Part shown: positions 25,627-33,430 of the stretch, piece after piece
Numbering within the stretch: the first letter of the stretch is position 1
Layout: every line of letters begins with the position of its first letter
DNA from: Jiangella ureilytica
GTDB taxonomy: Bacteria; Actinomycetota; Actinomycetes; Jiangellales; Jiangellaceae
Assembly: GCF_004348545.1 (NCBI RefSeq)
Contig: NZ_SMKL01000021.1
Span: forward strand, 1-64,000
Direction: 5' to 3'
Length of the DNA: 64,000 nt
Position numbers and translations under genes: made by a program
The notes under the pieces: model-generated
What the model saw: only the letters and a program-made list of their open reading frames with translations
Databases searched by the model: none
What the model was told of the DNA's origin: nothing

Positions 25627-25658
25627 GGTTGTAAAACCGGGCAAAGCCCGCTTACAGT
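25627..25658 (+). promoter_or_regulatory. promoter with two inverted repeats upstream of the M23 peptidase
   Basis: TTGTAA (25629-25634), an 18-nt spacer and TACAGT (25653-25658) look like -35/-10 elements. GGTTGTAAAACC (25627-25638) is a palindrome over the -35, and CGGGCAAAGCCCG (25638-25650) fills the spacer, so a repressor could block both. The divergent HTH protein is a candidate. Confidence 0.55.
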
Positions 25659-25666
25659 AGCCGCCG

Positions 25667-25696
25667 ATGACCGCAGACAGGAAGGGCCCCGAGTGA
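25667..25696 (+). CDS. 9-codon leaderless upstream ORF (MTADRKGPE)
   Basis: ATG 25667 lies 8 nt after the TACAGT box, so it would start at or next to the first transcribed base. It ends with a TGA (25694-25696) that overlaps the GTG start of the peptidase (GTGA), and the peptidase's AGGAAGGG ribosome site lies inside it. Translation of the leader could therefore be coupled to peptidase translation. Small, and not provable from sequence alone. Confidence 0.45.
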   Translation: MTADRKGPE

Positions 25697-26859
25697 CGAG
25701 ACAATCACTGGGGCCGGTCGTGGCTGTAGCCGTCACCGCTTGTTGCCTCGCTTGGGGCATCACGGCGTCGACGGCCGCACCCGACCTCCGTGCCGAGTCC
25801 ACGCCCTCCGTCGCGGAGGCGCAGGCCGACTTGGAGGCGGCGCAGGCTGCCTTCGAACAGGCCCAGCAGACGCGGCGGGCGGCCGAGCAGCGGGCCGAGC
25901 AGGCCAGCCAGGCCGCCGTCGACGCCCAGGCGGCCGCGGAGCAGGCCACGGCCCGCGCCGACCGCGCCCGCGGCGAGAGCACCGACGCCGCCGCGGCGGC
26001 CACGTCCGCCCGCGAGACGCTGGGCCGGCTAGCCGCGCACGCCTACATGACCAACACCGAGCTCAGCAGCATCATGCAGCTCGGCATCGGCGACCCCGAG
26101 GAGTTCCAGGCCCGGGCGGCCGGTGTCCAGGACCTCATGCGGGTCCAGGACGGCGTGCTCGCCGAGGCGGCCGAGTCGCAGGCCAACGCCACCGACGCCA
26201 CCGCGCGCGCCGATGGCCACGCCGCCGCCGCGCAGGTGGCGGCCGACTCCGCCGCCCAGCTGAACGCCCAGGCCCAGGCCGCCCTCGACGAAGCCGCGAC
26301 CGCCATGGACGAGGCCAGCGAGCAGCTGCGCACGATGCGCGACATCCATGCGGCCGCCGAGCAGGCGGCCGAGGAGCGCGAAGAGGCGCAGAACCAGCCC
26401 GACCGCGGCGAGGGCAGCGGCGGCGGTGGCGGCTCCACCGACAGCCCGCCGCCGTCGGGCAGCGGCGTCTTCCAGTACCCGTCGAGCGGCCGCATCACGT
26501 CGCCGTACGGCATGCGGGTGCACCCCGTGACCGGCGTGTACAAGCTGCACAGCGGCACCGACTTCGGCGCCGCCTGCGGCTCGCCGGTCTACGCGGCCTA
26601 CCCCGGCACCGTCGAGTCGACCGGCTACGAGGGCGCCTACGGCAACCGCATCGAGGTCTCCCACGGCACCATCGACGGCATGGACGTCACCACGACGTAC
26701 AACCACCTGTCGGCCTTCAGCTCCAGCCCCGGGCAGTCGGTGGCCGCCGGCGATCTCATCGGGCGGGTCGGCACCACCGGGTCCTCGACGGGCTGCCACC
26801 TGCACTTCGAGGTGCTGGTGAACGGCGACTTCACCGACCCGATGGCGTGGTTGCAGTAG
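25693..26859 (+). CDS. M23 (LytM) metallopeptidase with coiled-coil N-terminus
   Basis: 388 residues. A signal peptide is visible (GPVVAVAVTACCLAWGITAST). Residues ~40-235 are an Ala/Glu/Gln-rich coiled coil, then a Gly/Ser/Pro linker (EGSGGGGGSTDSPPPSG), then the M23 domain: GRITSPYGMRVHPVTG, zinc ligands in LHSGTDFG (HxxxD), YNHLSAFSS and HLHFEV (HxH). It cuts peptidoglycan cross-links outside the cell; the coiled-coil layout is that of EnvC/RipA-like hydrolases whose helices restrain activity. GTG 25693 has AGGAAGGG. Regulated from the inverted-repeat promoter just upstream. Confidence 0.9.
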   Translation: MTRQSLGPVVAVAVTACCLAWGITASTAAPDLRAESTPSVAEAQADLEAAQAAFEQAQQTRRAAEQRAEQASQAAVDAQAAAEQATARADRARGESTDAAAAATSARETLGRLAAHAYMTNTELSSIMQLGIGDPEEFQARAAGVQDLMRVQDGVLAEAAESQANATDATARADGHAAAAQVAADSAAQLNAQAQAALDEAATAMDEASEQLRTMRDIHAAAEQAAEEREEAQNQPDRGEGSGGGGGSTDSPPPSGSGVFQYPSSGRITSPYGMRVHPVTGVYKLHSGTDFGAACGSPVYAAYPGTVESTGYEGAYGNRIEVSHGTIDGMDVTTTYNHLSAFSSSPGQSVAAGDLIGRVGTTGSSTGCHLHFEVLVNGDFTDPMAWLQ

Positions 26860-26930
26860 ATCCTCGTCGGTGGGGCTAGCCTCACCTCCGGGCACTGGTC
26901 AGCCCCATGGGGCCCGGCCGCGAACCTCCG

Positions 26931-27234
26931 TAGCGTCCTCACCATGCAGCAGCAACCACCCGGGCACCGAACCGGGAGCGTGAGGAATGTACGCGCTCCC
27001 ACTGCGTAGTCTCCGCTCTCGCCGAGGGGGCTTCGCGGGCACCCTAGTGGCGCTCGCCTTCGGCGTCGCCATGATCATCGCCTGCGGCGGGCTGATGGAG
27101 ACCGGGGATCCGCGCCGACGTCACGGCGCAGCGCCTGGCCGCGACCCAGCTGGTGATCACCGGCGAGGTCTGGTTCGCCACCAGGGGCCGCGCGGTGCGG
27201 GCGGTGGTCGCCGCCGGACTGACCGGAGGGGCGC
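26931..27234 (+). pseudogene. truncated, frameshifted FtsX-like ABC permease remnant
   Basis: From ATG 26987 the protein begins MYALPLRSLRSRRGGFAGTL and VALAFGVAMIIACGGLMETG, the first membrane helix of FtsX/MacB-type permeases. After METG at about 27103 an extra G shifts the frame; in the other frame IRADVTAQRLAATQLVITGE continues the family pattern, and it breaks off at the convergent oxidoreductase gene. Upstream, TAGCGT (26931-26936) with a 7-nt spacer precedes an ATG (26944) that opens a 21-codon ORF, perhaps the scar of the partner ATPase gene. Clearly non-functional. Confidence 0.65.
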
Positions 27235-28590
27235 TCAGAGCTCGCGCAGCGCGTCGCCGATGCCGCGGTGGATGGTCGGGTAGGCGTAGATCATGTGCTT
27301 CAGCTGCTCGACCGGGACGCGGCCGTGCACCGCGACGGCCAGCGCGCCGAGCACCTCGCCGCCGGTGGGCCCGGCCGACGTGGCACCCACCAGCACGCCC
27401 TGGTCGGTGTCGGCGACGAGCTTGATGAAGCCGTCGTTGCCGGCCTTGTGGATCCAGCCGCGCGAGGTGGACGGCACCTGCGTGCTGCCGGTGCGCACGG
27501 TGAGTCCGGAGTCGCGCGCCTGCGCCTCGGTGAGGCCGACGGCGCCGATCTCGGGATCGGTGAACGTCACCCGGGGCAGCGCGCGGTAGTCGGCCGGCGG
27601 GCCGTCCTGGCCGAGGATGTCGCGGATGACGATGTCGCCCTGGTACATGGCCAGGTGCGTGAACGCGCCGTGCCCGGCGACGTCGCCGACCGCCCACAGC
27701 CCGTCGCCGGCCCTCAGGCGGTCGTCGACCTCGACGAACTTCGCCGACGGGTCCAGCCCCACGGTGTCGGCCCCGATGGCCCCGAGGTCGCAGTAGCGGC
27801 CGACCGCCACCAGCAGCCGCTCGGCGCCGACCTCGGTGCCGTCGGCGAGCGTGACGGTGAACCGCTCGCCGTCGTGGCGCACCGACTCAGCACCCGAGCC
27901 CACCCGTACGTCGATGCCCTCGGCCTCGAGCACGCGGGCCGCCAGCTCGCCGGACTCGGGCTCCTCGCTGGGCAGCAGCCGCTCGGCCATCTCGACGACG
28001 GTGACCCGCACGCCGAACCGGGCGAACGCCTGCGTCAGCTCGAGCCCGACGGGGCCGCCGCCGAGCACGACCATCGACTCGGGCAGCTCCTTGATCTGGA
28101 CGGCGTCGCGGTTGGTCCAGTACGGCGTGCCCTCGATGCCGTCGATGGGCGGGACGAGCGGCGCCGACCCGGTGCCGATGACCACCCCGCGGCTCGCCTC
28201 GTACACCGTCCCGTCGACCTCGACCCGGCCCGGACCGGCGAGACGCCCCCAGCCCCGGACGAAGCGTGCGCCCTTGCCGACGAGGCGGTCGACGGCGACC
28301 TGGTCGTTCCAGTCGTCGGTGGCCTCGTCGCGGATGCGCGCGGCGACCGGCGCCCAGTCGGGCGTGACCTCGGCGTGCCCGGCCATGCCGTCGACCCGCC
28401 GCGTCTCGGCCAGCAGGTCGGCCGCCCGCACCATCATCTTGGTGGGGACGCAGGCGTAGTAGGGGCACTCGCCGCCCACCAGCCGGCCCTCGATGCCGAC
28501 CACGTTCAGCCCGTTCTCGGCCAGTGTTCCAGCGACGTGCTCGCCGCCCACGCCGAGCCCCAGAACGACCACATCGACCTGCTCGCTCAT
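27235..28590 (-). CDS. pyridine nucleotide-disulfide oxidoreductase (Lpd/mercuric reductase-like)
   Basis: 451 residues. FAD site VLGLGVGGEHVAG, redox pair Cys42-Cys47 (GGECPYYACVPTK), ATGS-type GTGSAPLVPP, NAD(P) site VLGGGPVGLEL, second FAD motif LWAVGDVAGHGAFTH, and the dimerisation domain (TFTDPEIGAVGLTEAQA). The usual C-terminal HPT(x)SE is changed to AYPTIHRGIGDAL, so the acid-base pair is atypical and lipoamide reduction is uncertain; it may be a general disulfide or quinone reductase. ATG 28590 has a GGAGG site. It abuts the FtsX remnant. Confidence 0.88.
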   Translation of the reverse strand: MSEQVDVVVLGLGVGGEHVAGTLAENGLNVVGIEGRLVGGECPYYACVPTKMMVRAADLLAETRRVDGMAGHAEVTPDWAPVAARIRDEATDDWNDQVAVDRLVGKGARFVRGWGRLAGPGRVEVDGTVYEASRGVVIGTGSAPLVPPIDGIEGTPYWTNRDAVQIKELPESMVVLGGGPVGLELTQAFARFGVRVTVVEMAERLLPSEEPESGELAARVLEAEGIDVRVGSGAESVRHDGERFTVTLADGTEVGAERLLVAVGRYCDLGAIGADTVGLDPSAKFVEVDDRLRAGDGLWAVGDVAGHGAFTHLAMYQGDIVIRDILGQDGPPADYRALPRVTFTDPEIGAVGLTEAQARDSGLTVRTGSTQVPSTSRGWIHKAGNDGFIKLVADTDQGVLVGATSAGPTGGEVLGALAVAVHGRVPVEQLKHMIYAYPTIHRGIGDALREL

Positions 28591-28687
28591 CGCACCTCCA
28601 GTCGTTGCCGCCGAGCCTATGTCGATTCGGGGACGCCTCGTTCGTCAAGGGTGATAGACAGCCACCGAGAGGGAAGGACGAGGCGTC

Positions 28688-29041
28688 ATGAGGTACATGC
28701 TCATGCTGTTCGAACAGGACACCGACTGGGACGCGGTGCCCGAGGCCGAGCGCACGGCGGCCCTGGACGAGCACGCGGCGTTCATCGCCTATCTGAACAG
28801 CCGCGGCATCGAGCACTACGGCGCGGCGCTGCGGCCGTCGACGACGGCCACCACGCTGCGGCCGGCCGGCCCGGACCGGGACATGCTCGTCACGGACGGC
28901 CCGTACGTCGAGCTCAAGGAGAACCTGGCCGGCTTCTACATCGTCGAGGCGGCCGATCTCGACGACGCCGTCGAGATCGCCCGGCACTGCCCCACCGGCA
29001 CCGGCACGGAGATCCGGCCGCTGTGGGACGCGACGAGCTGA
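28688..29041 (+). CDS. YCII-related protein paired with ECF sigma factor
   Basis: 117 residues: RYMLMLFEQDTDWDAVPEAER, VTDGPYVELKENLAGFYIVEAADLDDAVEIA and a terminal TGTEIRPL, the DGPF/YCII fold. Its stop codon lies 19 nt inside the next gene, so translation is probably coupled. YCII next to a SigJ-like sigma factor is a standard actinobacterial pair; the YCII protein is thought to take part in the response the sigma controls, but no reaction is established. ATG 28688 has a purine-rich ribosome site (GGGAAGGA). The 5786 copy lacks a sigma neighbour. Confidence 0.9.
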   Translation: MRYMLMLFEQDTDWDAVPEAERTAALDEHAAFIAYLNSRGIEHYGAALRPSTTATTLRPAGPDRDMLVTDGPYVELKENLAGFYIVEAADLDDAVEIARHCPTGTGTEIRPLWDATS

Positions 29042-30264
29042 CGGACGCGGTCGCCGACGCGCACCGCCGGGGCTGGGGACGGGTCCTGGCGACGGTGGTG
29101 CGCGTCACCCGAGACCTCGATGCCGCGGAGGACGCCGTCCAGGAGGCATTCGCCGCGGCCCTCGAGCTCTGGCCGGATCAGGGCGTGCCGGCCGACACGA
29201 CCGCCTGGCTGACCACGGTCGCCCGCAACCGTGCCCTGGACGCGCTGCGGCGGGAGCGGACGCTGGCCCGCAAGCTGCCGCTGCTCATCGTGCCCGGCGA
29301 CGACGCACCGGCGGACGTGGAGCCGATCGAGGACGAACGGCTGCGGCTGATCTTCACCTGCTGCCACCCGGCGCTCGCCCTGCCGGCCCGGGTCGCACTG
29401 ACGCTGCGGCTGGTCTGCGGCGTGCCGACGCCGGACGTCGCCCGGCTCTTCCTGGTGACTCAGCCGACCATGGCGGCCCGGCTGACCCGGGCGAAGAAGA
29501 AGATCCAGGCCGCGGGCATCCCGTACCGCGTGCCGGCGGCGCACGAGCTGCCCGACCGCTTGCCCGCGGCGCTCGCCGTCGTGTCGCTGCTGCTCACCGA
29601 GGGCCACACGGCCTCGCGCGGCGATTCGCTGCGGCGCCCGGAGCTGGTGCGGACGGCGACGGAACTGGCCGAGGTGCTGGCGGAGCTGATGCCGGACGAG
29701 GCGGAGGTGCTGGGCCTGCTCGCGACGGTGCGGCTGGCGGCGGCCCGGAGCGCGGCCCGGCTGGACACCGAGGGTGGTCTGATGCCGCTGTCCGCACAAG
29801 ACCGTTCGCTCTGGGACCCGGCGCTGATCGAGGACGGGTGTGCGCTGGCCGGGCGGGCCATGCGGCGATCGTCGCCGGGACGGGCCGGTCCGTACGCGCT
29901 GCACGCCGCGATCGCCGCGGTGCACTCGGAGGCGCCGTCCTACGAGGCGACGGACTGGACGCAGGTCGTGGCGCTCTACGACCTGCTGCTGGCCGTGGCG
30001 CCGTCACCCGTGACGGCGTTGGCGCGGGCGGCCGCGTGGTCGCACGTCGCCGGGCCGGCCGCGGCTCTGGACGAGGTGACGGCGCTGGCCGCCGACCCGC
30101 GGCTGCACGGGTACTACGGCGTGCCGGCGGTCCGCGCCGACCTGCTGCGGCGGCTGGGCCGGAACGCCGAGGCGGCGGCCTCCTTTGCGGAAGCCGCCGC
30201 CTCGACCGCCAACGACGTGGAGCGCTCCTACCTGCTCGCTCGGGCCGCCGACCCGGCGCTGTAG
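29023..30264 (+). CDS. ECF sigma factor with long C-terminal DUF6596-like domain (SigJ-like)
   Basis: 413 residues. Region 2 is near the N-terminus ([47 protein letters not shown]), region 4 follows ([46 protein letters not shown]), and ~230 further residues form the helical C-terminal domain typical of this group ([24 protein letters not shown]). It redirects RNA polymerase to a stress-type regulon; its inducer is unknown. GTG 29023 starts within the YCII gene. Its 3' end overlaps the convergent ribosomal protein gene by 37 bp. Confidence 0.9.
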   Translation: MGRDELTDAVADAHRRGWGRVLATVVRVTRDLDAAEDAVQEAFAAALELWPDQGVPADTTAWLTTVARNRALDALRRERTLARKLPLLIVPGDDAPADVEPIEDERLRLIFTCCHPALALPARVALTLRLVCGVPTPDVARLFLVTQPTMAARLTRAKKKIQAAGIPYRVPAAHELPDRLPAALAVVSLLLTEGHTASRGDSLRRPELVRTATELAEVLAELMPDEAEVLGLLATVRLAAARSAARLDTEGGLMPLSAQDRSLWDPALIEDGCALAGRAMRRSSPGRAGPYALHAAIAAVHSEAPSYEATDWTQVVALYDLLLAVAPSPVTALARAAAWSHVAGPAAALDEVTALAADPRLHGYYGVPAVRADLLRRLGRNAEAAASFAEAAASTANDVERSYLLARAADPAL

Positions 30265-30494
30265 CGCCGCCGGAACTTCTCGACCTGGCCCGCGGAGTCC
30301 AGGACTCGCGCCTTGCCCGTGTAGAACGGGTGGCTGGCCGACGAGATCTGCACGTCGACGACGGGGTAGGTGTTCCCGTCCTCCCACGCGACGGTCTGCT
30401 CGGTACGCGCGGTCGAGCGGGTCAGGAACGCGAGGCCCGCCTCGGCGTCGCGGTAGACCACCGGCCGGTACTCGGGGTGGATGTTCTTCTTCAC
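30228..30494 (-). CDS. rpmE2: 50S ribosomal protein L31 type B (zinc-independent)
   Basis: 88 residues: [25 protein letters not shown] and the conserved end [28 protein letters not shown]. The Cys ligands of the zinc-binding L31 (C+ form) are absent, so this is the type B (C-) paralogue that replaces the zinc form on the ribosome during zinc shortage and frees zinc. In actinobacteria this gene is a classic Zur target, and a Zur-like box (30508-30522) overlaps the region just upstream. GTG 30494 has AGAAGGAGG as ribosome site. Confidence 0.92.
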   Translation of the reverse strand: MKKNIHPEYRPVVYRDAEAGLAFLTRSTARTEQTVAWEDGNTYPVVDVQISSASHPFYTGKARVLDSAGQVEKFRRRYSAGSAARASR

Positions 30495-30507
30495 GACGAC
30501 CTCCTTC

Positions 30508-30522
30508 TGAATGTCATTCTCA
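30508..30522 (-). promoter_or_regulatory. Zur-like box upstream of rpmE2
   Basis: On the minus strand the site reads TGAGAATGACATTCA. It contains the perfect inverted repeat GAATG-A-CATTC and matches the actinobacterial Zur consensus (TGaaAATGATTTTCA) at 12 of 15 positions. It lies just upstream of the rpmE2 ribosome site, as expected for zinc-dependent repression. Confidence 0.65.
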
Positions 30523-30583
30523 ACAACGCCACGGCGGGCCGCGGCATTCCCCGAGGCCGGGGCTCGGCCGGTATCCTCGAACC

Positions 30584-30793
30584 GTGCCGACCTACGAGTT
30601 CCGCTGCCGCGCCTGCGGCTCGACCTTCGACGTCGTCCGGCCCATGGCCGCGGCGAGCGCCCCGGCGCCCTGCCCGGCCGGCCACGCCGACACCGTCAAG
30701 CTGCTCACCACCGTGGGGCTGTCCGGCCGCGCCGGTGCCGCTCCGGCCGGTGGCGGCGGCGGATGCTGCGGCGGCGCCTGCGGCTGCGGCTGA
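30584..30793 (+). CDS. FmdB-like zinc-ribbon protein
   Basis: 69 residues. It begins with the FmdB pattern [17 protein letters not shown] (CxxC), has CPAGH where the second Cys pair would be, and ends in a Cys/Gly-rich tail (GGCCGGACGCG) with four to five further Cys. GTG 30584 follows TATCCT by 6 nt with no Shine-Dalgarno, so it is probably leaderless. It sits between two Zur-like boxes, so a role in zinc handling is plausible but inferred; FmdB itself has no firm function. Confidence 0.8.
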   Translation: MPTYEFRCRACGSTFDVVRPMAAASAPAPCPAGHADTVKLLTTVGLSGRAGAAPAGGGGGCCGGACGCG

Positions 30794-30863
30794 CCCGCCG
30801 GGCCGCCACGATTCTTGCGTGGCACGCATAATGGCTTCCCCCGTCGCTCTGCGCGTGCTTGAC

Positions 30864-30878
30864 TGAGAGTGATTCTCA
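30864..30878 (+). promoter_or_regulatory. second Zur-like box, upstream of methyltransferase gene
   Basis: TGAGAGTGATTCTCA has perfect TGAGA/TCTCA arms and matches the Zur consensus at 12 of 15 positions. It lies 26 nt before the methyltransferase start and overlaps a possible -35 (TTGACT at 30859-30864). Confidence 0.6.
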
Positions 30879-30904
30879 GGCAAGGGCGTCGAGGGGGCCG
30901 CGCC

Positions 30905-31780
30905 ATGAACCACCAGACCATCGTCATCAACTGGGCCGAAGAGGCCGACCGGCTGTGCGCCGCCGTCGCCGACGACGCCGCCTGGTACGCGTCCGTCGCC
31001 CGCGAGCTGGCCAGACCCAGCGACCGGCTGGCCGTCGACATCGGCTGCGGCGGCGCCGGCATGGCCGTCGCACTGGGTGCGGCGCTACCGCCCGCGGCGT
31101 TCGTCGTCGGCGTCGACGTGGACGGCAACGTGCTCGACGCCGCCCGGCGGCGCATCACCGAGACCGGCGTCGACGACGGCCACATCCGGCTGCTCCGCGC
31201 CGATCTCGACACCGACCTCAACGTACTGCCGGCGGTCGCGCACGGCGCGGACATCGTCTGGGCGTCGTCGTCGATCCATCACCTCGCCGACCAGCAGGCC
31301 GCGATCGACGCGCTGGCCGCTCTGCTGGCGCCGGGCGGCCGGCTGGCGCTGGCCGAGGGCGGGCTCTCCGCCCGCCACCTGCCCTGGGACGTCGGGGTCG
31401 GCGAGCCGGGCCTGGAGGTGCGGCTGGAGGCCGCCGAGGACCGCTGGTTCACCCGCATGCGCGCCGGCGTGCCGGGCAGCGTGCCGATGCCGTACGGCTG
31501 GCCGACGGCCCTGCGCCGCGCCGGCCTCGTCGACGTCGCCACCCGGACGTTCACGTTCGAGCGCCCGCTCCCGCTGAGCGATCAGGACCTCGGCTCGGTG
31601 CTGCAGAGCCTGCGTCACCGCGTCGACCGCGCACACGCAGACGGCGAGCTGCGACCGCCCGACAAGGCGGCCTGGGACCGGCTGCTCGACCCCGGCGACG
31701 ACGCCTGGCTCGGTCGCCGCGACGACGTGTACTCGCTCAGCGCGAGGAGCGTCCACCTCGGCCACCGCGCGGCGGCGTAG
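30905..31780 (+). CDS. class I SAM-dependent methyltransferase, probably zinc-regulated
   Basis: 291 residues. Motif I is LAVDIGCGGAGMAVAL (42-57); motif II VVGVDVDGNVLDAARRR and the IHHLADQQAAIDALAALLAPGGRL segment complete a UbiE/Coq5-like SAM fold. The N-terminal ~40 residues and the C-terminal half (RWFTRMRAGVPG, GWPTALRRAGL) form the substrate part; the substrate is unknown. ATG 30905 has a GAGGGGG site, and earlier starts would put the Zur-like box inside the gene. That box suggests expression under zinc shortage (inference). Confidence 0.85.
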   Translation: MNHQTIVINWAEEADRLCAAVADDAAWYASVARELARPSDRLAVDIGCGGAGMAVALGAALPPAAFVVGVDVDGNVLDAARRRITETGVDDGHIRLLRADLDTDLNVLPAVAHGADIVWASSSIHHLADQQAAIDALAALLAPGGRLALAEGGLSARHLPWDVGVGEPGLEVRLEAAEDRWFTRMRAGVPGSVPMPYGWPTALRRAGLVDVATRTFTFERPLPLSDQDLGSVLQSLRHRVDRAHADGELRPPDKAAWDRLLDPGDDAWLGRRDDVYSLSARSVHLGHRAAA

Positions 31781-32206
31781 ACCCGAGCCATCGGCCACCC
31801 GCCGCGCGCACCCGAGCCGCCGACCACCCCACCGAGTCGAAGCACGGGCGCCGGCGGTCACCCCCGAGACGAGCACGGGCGCCGCCGCCGACGACCTCAC
31901 CGCGGCAAGCAGGGGAGCCGACGGTCACCCGCCGCTGCGCGCCCGAGCCGCTGCGCTCGTCGCGAGGGACTTTCACCCGCCAGAGCGGGGAAAACTCCCT
32001 CCCGGCGCCGCATCGAGGCCCGGCGAACCTCGAATGCGCAGGCGGGCCACGCTCCGCTCGTCCCGGTCACCTGCCGCGCAGCGACGCCGCCGCATCGGCG
32101 CTGTCGGCGCCCGCCCGTAGGGTGGGTTCCCTCCCAACCGGGCGGGGACCAGAACCCGCCATCGAGGACTCGACCTGCGGCGGATCGCCCACGGCGAACG
32201 ACGGGA
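31781..32206. other. intergenic region without recognisable genes before hsp20
   Basis: About 430 bp rich in CCCGAGCC- and CACGGGCG-like short words, with no supported ORF on either strand and no codon-position bias. It carries one copy of a 45-bp hairpin repeat (32102-32146). Its degenerate repeats suggest decayed sequence rather than a gene. Confidence 0.5.
32102..32146 (+). repeat. 45-bp hairpin repeat, copy 1
   Basis: It matches the reverse complement of 56462-56506 at 40 of 45 positions, no gaps. CCCGCCC and GGGCGGG arms pair around an inner GGGTGGG stem-loop. Both copies lie in gene-free gaps, so it is a dispersed palindromic element. Confidence 0.7.
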
Positions 32207-32227
32207 ATTGAGCGAGGTCGACTCAAG
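32207..32227. promoter_or_regulatory. HAIR-type operator (HspR site) upstream of hsp20
   Basis: ATTGAGC, 7 nt, ACTCAAG matches the HspR-associated inverted repeat (CTTGAGT-N7-ACTCAAG) at 12 of 14 positions. It lies ~55 bp before the Hsp20 start and is the expected heat-shock repressor site. Confidence 0.75.
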
Positions 32228-32281
32228 TTATGCGTGTCAGACCTGGTGATCCCAGGTACTCGATCACGAAGGAGAGTCGCC

Positions 32282-32707
32282 ATGAGCACCACACTCGTAC
32301 CGTTCGCCGACGTCGACCGGCTGTTCCGCACGTTCTGGGACGCCCCCGTCACCGCCGGCTCCGCCAAGGGCTTCGCGCCCGCCGCCGACGTCGCTCGCGA
32401 GGGCGACGACCTGGTGGCCCGCTTCGACCTGCCGGGCATCGACCCGGAGAAGGACGTCACCGTCGAGGTCGAGGGGCGGCGGCTGGTCGTTCGCGGCGAG
32501 CGCCAGGACACCCGCGACGAGAAGACCGCCGGCCGCCGGGTCCGTGAGGTCCGGTACGGCAACTTCCGCCGCACCGTCGCCCTGCCGGTCACCGTCGACC
32601 CGAGCGCCGTCAGCGCGAGCTACGACGCCGGCGTCCTGACCGTCACCGTGGCGGGCGTCTACGCGGGCACCTCGCCCACGCGCATCGAGGTGCAGCGCGC
32701 CGCCTGA
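32282..32707 (+). CDS. Hsp20/alpha-crystallin small heat-shock protein
   Basis: 141 residues. The alpha-crystallin core spans ~35-135: FAPAADVAREGDDLVARFDLPGIDPEKDVTVEV, RRLVVRGERQD, NFRRTVALPVTVDPSAVSASYDAGVLTVTV. It is an ATP-independent holdase that binds unfolding proteins. ATG 32282 has an AAGGAGA site. The HAIR element upstream points to control by HspR, the repressor that works with DnaK in actinobacteria (HspR is not encoded here). A strong hairpin terminator follows. Confidence 0.93.
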   Translation: MSTTLVPFADVDRLFRTFWDAPVTAGSAKGFAPAADVAREGDDLVARFDLPGIDPEKDVTVEVEGRRLVVRGERQDTRDEKTAGRRVREVRYGNFRRTVALPVTVDPSAVSASYDAGVLTVTVAGVYAGTSPTRIEVQRAA

Positions 32708-32732
32708 TCCGCGTCGCGGATGAGCACATGAG

Positions 32733-32770
32733 AACGGCCGGGGCGGTCCACACGGACCGCCCCGGCCGTT
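32733..32770. terminator. strong bidirectional hairpin terminator
   Basis: Two perfect 17-bp arms (32733-32749 and 32754-32770) enclose a 4-nt ACAC loop; the arms begin AACGGCC and end GGCCGTT. It sits between the convergent hsp20 and lipoprotein genes, with no U-tract, as usual in this group. Confidence 0.8.
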
Positions 32771-32794
32771 CGCTGTCCCCGGGTCCCGTCGGGG

Positions 32795-33307
32795 TCAGCT
32801 GGAGGGCTCGATGCCCACGACACTGTCGACGCGGAACGGCGTGCCCTGCTGGCAGGTGGTCATGAGGGTCTCGTCGACGGTCCCGGTGACCTGCACCTCG
32901 CGGCCCGACGCGATGAGCTCCTGGTCGCCGCCGAGCAGGAGGTAGCCGTCGAGCAGCCAGCAGCCGGACTCGACCCCGGCCTCGGGGAAGCCGGTCAGCT
33001 CGGTGGAGCCGGGCAGCGTGGTGGGCTGCGGCACGGGCGCCTCGGTGCCGGACGGGTTCGGCTGCGGCTCGCCGCCGGGGGTGGTGGGGTCGCCGGACGG
33101 ACCGGTCGGGTCGCCCTGGCCGGGTTCGGTGGGGCCGTCAGTGGGCAGGCCCGGGTCGTCGGTGGGCAGCCCCGGCGACGCACTCGGCCCGCCGGTCGGT
33201 GTCACCTCCGACGTCGGATCGTCGCCGCCCGTCGCCGGGACGTCGCTGCCGCAGCCCGCGAGCAGCAGGACCGCCGCGGCAGCGACGGTCGTGAACAGCC
33301 GATCCAT
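32795..33307 (-). CDS. secreted lipoprotein, Pro/Gly/Thr-rich
   Basis: 170 residues. A lipoprotein signal is clear (RLFTTVAAAAVLLLAGC, lipobox LAGC). A low-complexity linker of Pro, Gly, Thr and Asp follows (residues ~20-100, with repeats such as GLPTDDPGLPTDGP), then a C-terminal domain of ~60 residues (CWLLDGYLLLGGDQELIASGREVQVTGTVDE, TTCQQGTPFRVDSV) that looks like a small OB-type beta-barrel. ATG 33307 sits next to an alternative GTG two codons upstream. Function unknown; it is anchored outside the membrane. Confidence 0.75.
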   Translation of the reverse strand: MDRLFTTVAAAAVLLLAGCGSDVPATGGDDPTSEVTPTGGPSASPGLPTDDPGLPTDGPTEPGQGDPTGPSGDPTTPGGEPQPNPSGTEAPVPQPTTLPGSTELTGFPEAGVESGCWLLDGYLLLGGDQELIASGREVQVTGTVDETLMTTCQQGTPFRVDSVVGIEPSS

Positions 33308-33430
33308 CCTCACGATGATCAGACGTCCGACGCCGGCTCCCGGTTCCGACGCCCGCCACTGCCCTCCTTTCCCTCGCGGGACTCGCGGCCACCTGGGACC
33401 ATGCGGTCGGCTGCCTCTAAGCTGGGACGG

